Assembly: GCA_938004375.1 (NCBI GenBank)
Contig: CALKWH010000013.1
Coordinates: 1 to 11,728, forward strand
Origin: an uncultured Pseudomonadota bacterium
GTDB lineage: Bacteria; Myxococcota_A; Polyangia; HGW-17
Direction of reading: 5' to 3'
DNA: 11,728 bases
The notes under the pieces were generated by a model. The model was not told where the DNA came from and did not search any database. It was given only the letters and a program-made list of their open reading frames with translations. Position 1 is the stretch's first letter; each line of letters opens with the position of its first letter. The position numbers were made by a program, and so were the translations under genes. Positions 1-5,932 of the stretch are shown one piece after another.

Positions 1-46
1 AGATCGTATTCGGTGACTGGAGTTCAGACGTGTGCTCTTCCGATCT
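1..46. other. Illumina index/read-2 adapter remnant (artefact)
   Basis: Bases 13-46 match the known TruSeq index-side adapter, beginning GTGACTGGAGTTCAGACG and ending GCTCTTCCGATCT. The preceding AGAT (1-4) is the end of the P7 side, and the octamer CGTATTCG at 5-12 occupies the i7 index position. This is library sequence, not phage DNA. Any reading frame that starts inside it, including one from 13 and an upstream extension of the primase frame from 32, is artificial in that part. Confidence 0.97.
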
Positions 47-70
47 ACCCAGATGCAGAGAGGGCACCAG

Positions 71-2545
71 ATGCAAACGATCGAGACGGCAGACCTGACG
101 AACATCCAGTTCAGCACGCCGCGTCCGTTGAACCGTCCCGGGGATCCGAGTGCAGCCTTGCGGCTGCTCCTGGCCCCCGTTGCGGAAGGCACGGTCGGAC
201 TGTGCGGCGCCGAGTCCAAGCAGTTCGGGATGCCCGCCGCGGGAACCCAGGACGCGGCATTCGCCCAGCCGTACCTGCTCTGGTCCGGCTGGGTCCCTGG
301 TTCGTGCGGGGCCTTCTGGATCCCGTCCCTGTTTCGGTCCGCGGCGGTCAAGCGGATCGTCGTCCAGGGCGGAGATGCCGTTAGCAAGATGCGGGCGCAC
401 CGCACGGGCCTCCAGGACGCCGACATCGGCCTCGTGACCGCGGTCTGGGGAGAGTGTGACGACGGCTCCATGGCCGACCAGTTGCAGGCCCTTGCCGACC
501 TGGAGGCCGCCACTGGTATCCGGCCCGGGATCGCCTGCCTGTCCGGTGACACTGACCCGGCGACCATCGCCCGCGTCGGCGCGAACCTTGAGCATGTGCG
601 GCGCGGCAAGTCCCTCCACACCTACCTGCTGCTCGATGCCCCCGTCTCCACCATGGCGCCCGATCAGTACGCGCGCTGGCAGCATGCAATCCGGGCCTAC
701 TGCGTGGCAATCGGTGGTGACCCCGCGGCCGTGAACGTCGGCCGCCTGATGCGCCTGCCCGGCGCCATCGGGACGCAGGAAGGGGCCAGCCCCAGCCACG
801 GAATCCGCCTCCAGAGCACCTTGTGGGCCGAGGACAACCGGAAGTCCGTCGAGCAGTACGACGACCTGCTGACCAAGTACGTCCTGGACACCTGGGGCGT
901 GTCCGTCGAGGACGGTTTCGCTGCCCTCCAGGTCTCCGCGCGCCTGCGGCACCTTGCCAAGCATGAGATGTCCTTCGAGATCGACTGCGTGGCAGACCGT
1001 GTCCGGGACAGCCGGGGCAAGGACCAGGAGGCCATGGCCGAGGCGCTGGTCATCCTCGCCGTCTACGGTCGGTCGGCCTCGGTCAGCGTTCCCGGATCTT
1101 CCAGGGCAACCTCGCCCGTCACCGGCACCGTGAGCCCCGATACCGTCATCCGCCTTGCAACCGGACGGACGGGGGCCATCGCAGCCGTTGCAGCCATGGT
1201 CGGCCCTGGAGGCAAGGTCCGGTGCCACTGTCCCGTCCACGCCGAGAAGACCCCCAGCGCAACGCTCCTGGTCGGGGCGGACGGAACCATCCGCCTGAAG
1301 TGCCACTCGGCCGCCTGCGGGGGGCTGTGGCGTGTTGAGTCCCCCACCGCCGCTGGAACCGGGTTCGAGTTCATTGCCATCGACGAGGAACCCATCCAGG
1401 ACTCGACCGATGTCCTCGACGACCTCGTCTTCACGGAACCGGAGGATTTCGGGCCGCACCCCCTGGAATCGGTCATCGCCCCCCTGCGTGCCCGCGTTCA
1501 GGCCCGGCACGACGCCGCAGCGAAGTTGGATCCCCTGATCGGGGAGATGACCCGCGTCGTCGTCGATGAACGCGGGAAGGAACTCGCGCCGAGGATGATC
1601 CAGCACCTCCGGGATCAGGGATTCGTCCGCACGCGGCAGTCCTGCCAGGGTGGCCCGCACCTGATTGGCACGGACGTGGAGGCGCCGCGCCTGTCCAGTT
1701 GGCGCCCCGCCTGCCGGTCGTACTCGTGCCCGGTATGCGGCCCTGGACTCCTGGCGAGGAAGGCGGCAGCCATCGCGGACATGCCGATCATCCTCGACGA
1801 CGAGATCGTTGGCCTGCCGCTGGCTGCGCGAACGGTGTACGAGGTTAGCATCCCCAGGACCGGCGTTGGGGCATGGGTCAGGGCGTTTCGCCGGTCCAGG
1901 AAGGAAATGTCCGACTTTGCCCCAAAGGAAGACGGATCTGTAGTTGGGGCAAAGTCGGACATTCGGGGATCCGGCCAGGACGCCTACGTCCTGTTCGATC
2001 CCCAGGACGGCGGCAACGTGACCGTCTGGTCGACCGTGCCGGTGGGTGTCCGGGGATCAAAGCCGCGGACCATCGTCGGGGGGGCGGACGCCATCCGCGC
2101 GCGTGCCGCGCGGATGGTCTGCGAAACCTACCAGCGGGACCCGTCGGTGGACGGCGTCCCGATGCTTCGAGGCCACGTCTCGTCGTCACAGGGATTGGTC
2201 CTCCGTCCCGACAGCCTGTACCGCATGGCGCACCCGTCGACCTGGGCCGTTGTCGTCCCCGACGCCATCGCGCCGGATGCCGTGACCGAGGCCCTGAAGG
2301 ACGAGAAGGTCCAGGTACGCCAGCGAAAGGACGCGGAAGGCGAGGTGACGGGCGTCACCGTCGGCGGGATCAGCGACGTGGCAACGTGGGACCGCGTCGT
2401 GGAACTCCTGCGGTCCGAGGACTCCACCACCGCGCCCCCGTCCACGTCCACCACCTCGATCACCGCGTTGGTCGAAGGACTCAAGCAGATGCAAACCGAC
2501 CACGACGTGGGGGAGATCCTCGATGCCATGCTCCAGACGTGGTGA
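71..2545 (+). CDS. Multidomain phage primase: AEP-like primase-polymerase with DnaG-like zinc motif
   Basis: 824 aa, probably a DNA primase or primase-polymerase priming phage replication. ATG 71 is chosen because AGAGAGGG (57-64) lies 6 nt upstream; ATG 53 is a poorer start and anything earlier is adapter. Residues about 95-260 look like an archaeo-eukaryotic primase core: acidic WGECDDGS at 126-133 (E128, D130, D131), SLHTYLLL with H183, and VNVGRLMRLPGA at 221-232. Residues 385-418 carry a DnaG-type zinc motif, CHCPVHAEKTPSATL, then CHSAACGG (C387, H390, C411, C416; the last pair is spaced CX4C, not the usual CX2C). A second Cys cluster, C548, C553, C556 in CRSYSCPVCG, resembles the Cys motif of some replication initiators, but no HUH motif is seen. 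Residues about 590-785 are unrecognised; a Ser/Thr/Pro-rich linker (783-797) precedes a short C-terminal helix. No helicase Walker motif is visible. The primase call is fairly secure, the exact family is not. Confidence 0.72.
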   Translation: MQTIETADLTNIQFSTPRPLNRPGDPSAALRLLLAPVAEGTVGLCGAESKQFGMPAAGTQDAAFAQPYLLWSGWVPGSCGAFWIPSLFRSAAVKRIVVQGGDAVSKMRAHRTGLQDADIGLVTAVWGECDDGSMADQLQALADLEAATGIRPGIACLSGDTDPATIARVGANLEHVRRGKSLHTYLLLDAPVSTMAPDQYARWQHAIRAYCVAIGGDPAAVNVGRLMRLPGAIGTQEGASPSHGIRLQSTLWAEDNRKSVEQYDDLLTKYVLDTWGVSVEDGFAALQVSARLRHLAKHEMSFEIDCVADRVRDSRGKDQEAMAEALVILAVYGRSASVSVPGSSRATSPVTGTVSPDTVIRLATGRTGAIAAVAAMVGPGGKVRCHCPVHAEKTPSATLLVGADGTIRLKCHSAACGGLWRVESPTAAGTGFEFIAIDEEPIQDSTDVLDDLVFTEPEDFGPHPLESVIAPLRARVQARHDAAAKLDPLIGEMTRVVVDERGKELAPRMIQHLRDQGFVRTRQSCQGGPHLIGTDVEAPRLSSWRPACRSYSCPVCGPGLLARKAAAIADMPIILDDEIVGLPLAARTVYEVSIPRTGVGAWVRAFRRSRKEMSDFAPKEDGSVVGAKSDIRGSGQDAYVLFDPQDGGNVTVWSTVPVGVRGSKPRTIVGGADAIRARAARMVCETYQRDPSVDGVPMLRGHVSSSQGLVLRPDSLYRMAHPSTWAVVVPDAIAPDAVTEALKDEKVQVRQRKDAEGEVTGVTVGGISDVATWDRVVELLRSEDSTTAPPSTSTTSITALVEGLKQMQTDHDVGEILDAMLQTW
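1906..1963. repeat. Perfect 20-bp inverted repeat (hairpin) inside the primase gene
   Basis: The left arm AATGTCCGACTTTGCCCCAA (1906-1925) is exactly complementary to the right arm (1944-1963), with an 18-nt loop at 1926-1943. Arms and loop are about half A+T, poorer in G+C than the gene around them. The frame stays open through it, encoding MSDFAP on the left and GAKSDI on the right (residues about 612-631). Because it is palindromic, the minus strand also reads MSDFAP...GAKSDI. Candidate roles are a single-strand initiation site or origin within the primase gene, a dimeric protein site, or a palindromic element inserted in frame. It is not a terminator: it is mid-gene and lacks a T-run. Confidence 0.95.
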
Positions 2546-2587
2546 TGGTTCGAGGGCGGAGCGGGTAACGTTTGCTGGGGGTGGGTG

Positions 2588-2833
2588 ATGCTGATTCGTT
2601 CCAAGATGGCCCGTGGGAGCAAGTGCAAGGTCTGCGGCGGACACATCGCGCACGGTGAGTTGTTGGAGTGGATGGGTCCCGGCAAGGGCGGTCGTCATCC
2701 CGAGTGCCCGGGGCCGACGTGGAACCCGGCTCCTCCGCAACCACCCGCGCCTCGTGTCCTGGGCGTGGTCGAGGGGCCTGTTGCCCCGTTCTGTGGCTGG
2801 GTGCGGCAGCCTGAAGACATGCTGCCCTGTTGA
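2588..2833 (+). CDS. Small zinc-finger protein (CX2C...HX2C)
   Basis: 81 aa, not assigned to a named family. Residues 13-40 hold KCKVCGGHI...HPEC, with C13, C16, H37 and C40 placed as in a single treble-clef or PARP-like zinc finger, CX2C-X20-HX2C. The tail (41-81) is Pro-rich and ends in Cys. ATG 2588 is preceded by a G-rich stretch (2576-2584) that can act as ribosome binding site; the GTG at 2585 is an alternative. It begins 42 bp after the primase stop in the same direction, so it may be co-transcribed with it, and it ends 22 bp from the converging minus-strand pair. A nucleic-acid or protein-binding accessory role is likely but not demonstrated. Confidence 0.65.
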   Translation: MLIRSKMARGSKCKVCGGHIAHGELLEWMGPGKGGRHPECPGPTWNPAPPQPPAPRVLGVVEGPVAPFCGWVRQPEDMLPC

Positions 2834-2855
2834 GACGGCCTCTTATGACACGCCA

Positions 2856-3119
2856 TCAAACGCGACGTAGTCCTTCACGCGCCAGGGCAGCAGCGATGCT
2901 GTCCTCGAACCTTGTGTAGCCGTCCCCGCCAATGGTCGTTCGCTCGCCCCTGTCGACGCCAGCAAACCACTTCTCGTCGGACTTGAAGGCCGTGACACGC
3001 ACCCGGTAAGCCTTGCGGCCGTGCTCCGTGACCTGAGAGTGCCGGATCTTGTAGTCGGCCCCGTCGGTGTCAGACTCACCAAACGCCGCGGGTATGGCTC
3101 CGTCCTTTGTTTCAGCCAC
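2856..3119 (-). CDS. Hypothetical protein, 87 aa (minus strand, GTG start)
   Basis: GTG 3119 is the start because a GGAGGG ribosome binding site (3125-3130) sits about 5 nt upstream on the minus strand; the stop is TGA at 2858-2856. The protein has a hydrophilic N-terminus (1-35), then a strand-rich middle (YRVRVTAF, 38-45; WFAGVD, 51-56), then GGDGYTRFEDSIAAALAREGL (64-84), predicted helical at its end. Strand, strand, glycine turn and helix loosely recall HicB-type antitoxin folds, but the resemblance is faint and the upstream neighbour is not HicA-like, so no function is assigned. It starts 15 nt after the stop of the minus-strand gene before it, so the two form a small operon opposed to all other genes here. 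Confidence 0.68.
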   Translation of the reverse strand: MAETKDGAIPAAFGESDTDGADYKIRHSQVTEHGRKAYRVRVTAFKSDEKWFAGVDRGERTTIGGDGYTRFEDSIAAALAREGLRRV

Positions 3120-3134
3120 GGCACCCTCCGTCGG

Positions 3135-3374
3135 CTAACCCACCATAGGTGGTGGGAGCGGGGTCTTGTTCAGGAGTTGTTCCGGGGGCACCTCTACGAA
3201 CCTGCCGTCGGCCATCTTGCACCGCACCATACCTGTAACCGGGTCCACAGACTCAACCGTAAGCGGGGCCGCCGAGGTGACAGTCTCCTTTGTGACGTTG
3301 CCCCCGACATCGGTCACGGTGAGTTTTCTGGTCTTCTTGAGGCCGACAGGCGTACCAGAACGCAACTGGTCCAT
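3135..3374 (-). CDS. Hypothetical protein, 79 aa (minus strand), first gene of a two-gene operon
   Basis: The start is well supported: on the minus strand AGGAG lies 7 nt before ATG 3374. The stop is TAG at 3137-3135. The sequence is strand-rich with a basic N-terminal patch (GLKKTRKLTV, 11-20), a run of alternating Thr/Val (16-42), MVRCKMADGRFVEVPPEQLL (49-68) and a Pro-rich end. This would fit a small beta-barrel, but no family is recognised. There are no membrane segments or signal peptide. It is divergent from the Cys-rich gene at 3522 across a 147-bp spacer holding a minus-strand -10-like box at 3399-3407, and is followed after 15 nt by the 87-aa gene. Orientation and its own promoter suggest accessory cargo controlled separately from the lytic operon. 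Confidence 0.7.
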   Translation of the reverse strand: MDQLRSGTPVGLKKTRKLTVTDVGGNVTKETVTSAAPLTVESVDPVTGMVRCKMADGRFVEVPPEQLLNKTPLPPPMVG

Positions 3375-3398
3375 CTCACATCTCCTGAAGGACGCCTG

Positions 3399-3407
3399 AG
3401 CCTAGCA
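3399..3407 (-). promoter_or_regulatory. Candidate extended -10 promoter for the minus-strand pair
   Basis: Read on the minus strand this is TGCTAGGCT, which fits the extended -10 pattern TGnTAnnnT. A start near 3391 would give a short leader of about 17 nt containing the AGGAG site before ATG 3374. No convincing -35 hexamer is seen. Position in a divergent spacer supports it; the motif alone is weak. Confidence 0.35.
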
Positions 3408-3470
3408 CCCCTCCCCCGTCCGGAACACCCCCCACCGCTCGACAAGGCACCCCTGCGGAACCGTGAGGCT

Positions 3471-3488
3471 CGGTAGAGTGCCTATACG
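3471..3488 (+). promoter_or_regulatory. Candidate promoter, copy 1 of repeated CGGTAGnnTGCCTATA motif
   Basis: CGGTAGAGTGCCTATACG precedes the gene at 3522. Bases 3471-3486 match 4417-4432 at 14 of 16 positions, and both copies lie before a gene with a good ribosome binding site. The -10 box could be TATACG or the TANNNT-like TAGAGT. No clear -35 is visible, so the phage may use its own element, or the motif may be a regulator site. Confidence 0.4.
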
Positions 3489-3521
3489 CCTCCGGTAGTA
3501 GGCAACGGGAGGATGCAGCCC

Positions 3522-3719
3522 ATGAAGGACGCCACATGCGCAACCTGCTTGTACTGGAGGGCAACGCACTACAGCCAGGCAGTCGACCCGCGGCCCGAGA
3601 GCCAGGTGCGCGAGTGTCTCTGCCCGTACAGCCAATGGGCAGCAGAGACGTGCGGCGCGTTCCAGCCCGCATGCGAGGAGCACCGGACCGTCGTCGCCAC
3701 GGGGGAGGCCGAAGCATGA
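3522..3719 (+). CDS. Small Cys-rich protein of the CxxC...C...CGxF type
   Basis: 65 aa. ATG 3522 is preferred because GGGAGG (3507-3512) is then 9 nt upstream; ATG 3513 abuts that site and is less likely. Cysteines are C6, C9, C32, C34, C44 and C51, in the order CATCLYW...ECLCP...TCGAF. This layout is known from many short uncharacterised phage and bacterial proteins with a CxxC-aromatic start and a CGEF-like end, which probably bind one zinc ion. The N-terminal part of the 239-aa protein at 5150 has the same order (CHDCCHY...C...ECSAF), so the two may be distant relatives. Its TGA overlaps the start of the next gene (ATGA at 3716-3719), indicating translational coupling. Function unknown. 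Confidence 0.65.
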   Translation: MKDATCATCLYWRATHYSQAVDPRPESQVRECLCPYSQWAAETCGAFQPACEEHRTVVATGEAEA

Positions 3720-3955
3720 TGGCCTCCTCCTGCAAGGACGACTGCGACCTGGACCCGGGCTACCGGGTCGGTGAGTGGAACCTGTGCCCGCCCGAGGCAA
3801 CCCTGCACTGCCCGTTGTGCGCGTCTACGCTGGTAGACGGAACTACCGGCATCTACAACTGCCCGGCATGCAGGACGAGCGCCCTGTGGCGTGCCAGCCC
3901 GTGGGACCCGAGCAGGCTGGAGATCGCCATGCTGGACGAGTGGTTCAACTGCTGA
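3716..3955 (+). CDS. Small zinc-ribbon protein
   Basis: 79 aa. ATG 3716 has GGGGGAGG (3702-3708) 7 nt upstream and overlaps the preceding stop by 4 nt; ATG 3719 is an alternative one codon later. Residues 32-52, CPLC...YNCPAC, form a classic four-Cys zinc ribbon (C32, C35, C49, C52) with a short beta-hairpin spacer. Additional Cys residues occur at 6, 10, 24 and 79. The C-terminal tail (SPWDPSRLEIAMLDEWFNC) looks like a short helix and could be a protein-interaction segment. It lies in the run of Cys-rich accessory genes and is followed 17 nt later by another. Binding of nucleic acid or RNA polymerase is plausible for a lone zinc ribbon but not shown. Confidence 0.65.
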   Translation: MMASSCKDDCDLDPGYRVGEWNLCPPEATLHCPLCASTLVDGTTGIYNCPACRTSALWRASPWDPSRLEIAMLDEWFNC

Positions 3956-3972
3956 GACGGGTACGGTGACCC

Positions 3973-4422
3973 ATGGCGCGCCGCAAAGCCGACCTCACGC
4001 CCGAGCAACTCGCCGCCAAACGGGAGGCGAAGAAGGCCCGGGACAACGCGAACTCCCGTGTCTACTACGAGCGTCACAAGGCCGCGAAGGCCGAGTCCAA
4101 TCGACTCTACTACGCCGCCTGGAAGGCCAGGAACTCGATCGGGTCCGCGACGTACACATACGCGCCCGGTAGGTGGAACGCGGTCCCGCTGGACCCGGAC
4201 GGGGGCAAGCGCTGCCCCATCTGTCACGAGGAACCGATCCCGCTGCCCGTCTGCTGGACGGTGCATGCCTGCCGCTGTCAGGGGCGACTGTGGCGCCACC
4301 TGGGGAAGTGCTGGTCGATGCTGTACCTGGATGAACTCTGGGACGCCAGGGACGCGAAACAAACACCCCCCGAGAATCCGGGCACGGAGCCTGAAACCGA
4401 GCCCCAAGGCGACCTTCGGTAG
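3973..4422 (+). CDS. Hypothetical protein with basic N-terminal helix and Cys/His cluster
   Basis: 149 aa. ATG 3973 is the first start after the preceding stop; its ribosome binding site is weak (only GGTGA close by), so it may depend on coupling with the gene ending 17 nt upstream. Residues 1-55 are highly charged, Ala/Lys/Arg-rich and probably one long helix (TPEQLAAKREAKKARDN...YYERHKAAKAESNRLYY), suited to nucleic-acid binding or coiled-coil contacts. Residues 81-113 hold CPICHEE...CWTVHACRCQG...C (C81, C84, C94, H98, C100, C102, C113), a likely zinc site; the HACRCQG segment is like the Cys patterns of recombination endonuclease-type zinc motifs, but no catalytic set is identifiable. The C-terminal 25 residues are Pro/Glu-rich and disordered. 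The stop codon TAG lies inside promoter motif copy 2. Confidence 0.65.
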   Translation: MARRKADLTPEQLAAKREAKKARDNANSRVYYERHKAAKAESNRLYYAAWKARNSIGSATYTYAPGRWNAVPLDPDGGKRCPICHEEPIPLPVCWTVHACRCQGRLWRHLGKCWSMLYLDELWDARDAKQTPPENPGTEPETEPQGDLR

Positions 4423-4434
4423 CCTGCCTATAAA
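4417..4434 (+). promoter_or_regulatory. Candidate promoter, copy 2 of repeated CGGTAGnnTGCCTATA motif
   Basis: CGGTAGCCTGCCTATAAA overlaps the stop codon of the upstream gene and lies 66 nt before ATG 4500. It shares 14 of 16 bases with 3471-3486. TATAAA is a good -10 candidate; TAGCCT also fits TANNNT. The leader that follows contains the self-complementary TACGTA (4442-4447). No -35 hexamer is recognisable. Confidence 0.42.
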
Positions 4435-4499
4435 GCACCCCTACGTAGATGCGGGACGCCTGGGGAGGCGACCCGACGGACTACAGGAGGGGGAAGGAA

Positions 4500-5147
4500 A
4501 TGCACTTGGTCAACAACGTCGAGTTCCGGTTGGTCACCGCGTTCCGAAGGGCCGTTGAGGCCGAGGTCACGGCCCAAGTCGAACGAGCCGTCCAGGCACG
4601 GATCCAGGCCGCCAGGGACGCCTTGAAGGCACGCTACGAGCCCAGCGCCGAGGAGATCCTGGAGGAGGCCCTGTCGGGGACACGACGGCCGCTCCTGCTG
4701 GGCGCCGTGGCCACCGGGGAGCACGAGTACGAGGAACTGCCGGTTCCCGGACCCCTCGATGGTCTCTCCTTCACGAACGATCTTCCCGGCGAGATGCACG
4801 TCGAGACGCCCGCCAGGGAGCCGTCCTTCGACCTCCAGGATTGGATCTCGGCAACGCCCACGGTGCGTCCCCTGGAGGACGTCGTCACCGGTACCAGTGA
4901 ACGCGGCCCGAACCCCGGCAGCGTCGGCCACGTCGGAAGAACGGTGCCCGCAGGGGAACGGTCCGCAGCAGCATGGGACGGCACGCGACTGGCCGACGCG
5001 ATGGGCCAGAAAAGGCTCGATCGTTTCGATGTGGCGGACACCCTCGGGGTGACCCGCAGGGCCGTTGGTTACTGGCTCTCTGGCAAGTACCGCCCCGCCG
5101 AGAAACACCGCGCTGCGTTGCGGGCGCTCCTGGGAGTCGAGGTGTAG
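4500..5147 (+). CDS. HTH (XRE-like) DNA-binding protein with N-terminal helical domain
   Basis: 215 aa. ATG 4500 is chosen over the in-frame ATG 4449 because AGGAGG (4485-4490) lies 9 nt upstream, followed by GGGAAGGAA. Residues 8-60 are a predicted amphipathic helix or coiled coil (AVEAEVTAQVERAVQARIQAARDALKARY), suggesting dimerisation. Residues 60-155 are low in recognisable features, acidic and Pro-rich. Residues about 162-212 form a helix-turn-helix of XRE/Cro type, with core FDVADTLGVTRRAVGYWLSGKYRP (176-199): VADTLGV is the first helix and turn, RRAVGYWLSG the recognition helix. A C-terminal HTH on a helical stalk fits a phage transcription regulator. It is preceded by promoter-like motif copy 2 and followed 2 nt later by the next gene. 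Which promoters it controls is unknown. Confidence 0.68.
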   Translation: MHLVNNVEFRLVTAFRRAVEAEVTAQVERAVQARIQAARDALKARYEPSAEEILEEALSGTRRPLLLGAVATGEHEYEELPVPGPLDGLSFTNDLPGEMHVETPAREPSFDLQDWISATPTVRPLEDVVTGTSERGPNPGSVGHVGRTVPAGERSAAAWDGTRLADAMGQKRLDRFDVADTLGVTRRAVGYWLSGKYRPAEKHRAALRALLGVEV

Positions 5148-5149
5148 AC

Positions 5150-5869
5150 ATGCAGGCCGACTACACCGACGAGGAACTGCGGGCCATCCTGGCTGCCAGG
5201 GCAATGCTGGGTGCAGCCATCGCGCCCAGGTTCCGCTCCTCGGTGTCATGCCACGACTGCTGCCACTACCTGCGCGGGGACGACCAGGACGTGCCTCGCA
5301 GAGGGTACGTCGCGTGCAAGCGCTCCGGGATGGTCGCCACCCTGGCAGGCATGCGTGAGGCTCTGCGGCAGGGCAAGCAGGCCATCGTCACCACTGGCAG
5401 TGTCCGCTGGTACCACTTCGAAGCAGCACCGCTGGACGAGGACATGCAGGAGTGCAGCGCGTTCAAACGGCGTGGCACAGGGACACCCGAGCCTGCGTGG
5501 GATACCGAGGACTGGACGGACCTGCCGGACGCCGAACCCGAGGCCGAGGCCGACTACACCGACGACGTGGACGTCGACTCGATCGTGGACGAGTCCGACG
5601 CGTCAGACCCTGCTGAGGATGCAGCCGAGAGACGTCGCCAGCAGGACAGGGAGTCAAAGCGCCGTTGCAGGGCAGCAGCCAGGGCACAGGCAGATGCCAG
5701 CGAGCAGGTGCCGTGCCCTCGGTGCGGTCGCCCCATGCCCAGCAAGGCCCTGAATCGGTCGGGGAAGATCGTTGACCGCCTCGTGTGCGGCAACAGGTGC
5801 AGCCACAGGGCCATGGTGGGGGAGCCCCCGGATGGGTCCTACCAGAAGCCATTGAAAGGACACGGGTAA
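5150..5869 (+). CDS. Cys-rich protein with two putative zinc sites
   Basis: 239 aa. ATG 5150 is 2 nt after the HTH gene, with GAGGTG (5139-5144) 5 nt upstream. The same frame stays open much further upstream, but that part overlaps the HTH gene. Residues 34-106 have C34, C37, C38, C56 and C102 in CHDCCHYL...ACKRSG...ECSAF, the same order as in the 65-aa protein at 3522. Residues 110-160 are acidic and disordered; 157-185 are Arg/Gln-rich and helical (AEDAAERRRQQDRESKRRC). Residues 189-217 form a C-terminal zinc ribbon, CPRCGRP...LVCGNRC (C189, C192, C213, C217). The coding sequence contains a 19-nt exact direct repeat encoding ADYTD twice (residues 3-7 and 134-138). It is the last accessory gene before the packaging module. 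No family name can be given. Confidence 0.65.
   Translation: MQADYTDEELRAILAARAMLGAAIAPRFRSSVSCHDCCHYLRGDDQDVPRRGYVACKRSGMVATLAGMREALRQGKQAIVTTGSVRWYHFEAAPLDEDMQECSAFKRRGTGTPEPAWDTEDWTDLPDAEPEAEADYTDDVDVDSIVDESDASDPAEDAAERRRQQDRESKRRCRAAARAQADASEQVPCPRCGRPMPSKALNRSGKIVDRLVCGNRCSHRAMVGEPPDGSYQKPLKGHG
5154..5565 (+). repeat. 19-nt exact direct repeat (5154-5172 and 5547-5565)
   Basis: AGGCCGACTACACCGACGA occurs at 5154-5172, just after the start codon of the Cys-rich gene, and again at 5547-5565 in the same frame. Both copies encode ADYTD followed by an acidic residue. It may reflect a small internal duplication or acidic low-complexity coding. Confidence 0.85.
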
Positions 5870-5932
5870 AGGCGGCCCAGGGCTTTTTCGGGTCGCAGCC
5901 CCCCCAAGAACTGGTTGACGAGGAACATAGCC

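Noticed and set aside
13..384. An open frame starting in the first bases of the window
   Set aside because: Its start lies in Illumina adapter and the rest is an out-of-frame reading of the primase gene.
1690..1745. Rolling-circle (HUH) replication initiator within the primase C-terminal half
   Set aside because: The CRSYSCPVCG motif recalls such proteins, but no HUH motif or catalytic Tyr context follows.
1873..2568. A 231-codon open frame on the plus strand inside the primase gene
   Set aside because: Arg/Gly-rich shadow of the primase frame with no ribosome binding site or motif.
2856..3119. HicA/HicB-type toxin-antitoxin assignment for the minus-strand pair
   Set aside because: The partner lacks HicA features and the HicB resemblance is limited to a loose strand-helix pattern.
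3138..3152. CCACC-ATA-GGTGG palindrome at the 3' end of the minus-strand 79-aa gene
   Set aside because: Short stem, no T-run on either strand, and it encodes part of the Pro-rich tail, so it is neither a convincing terminator nor operator.
5880..5901. Possible terminator hairpin before terS (GGGCT...AGCCC)
   Set aside because: Only a 5-bp stem with a 12-nt loop and no T-run after it; too weak to call.
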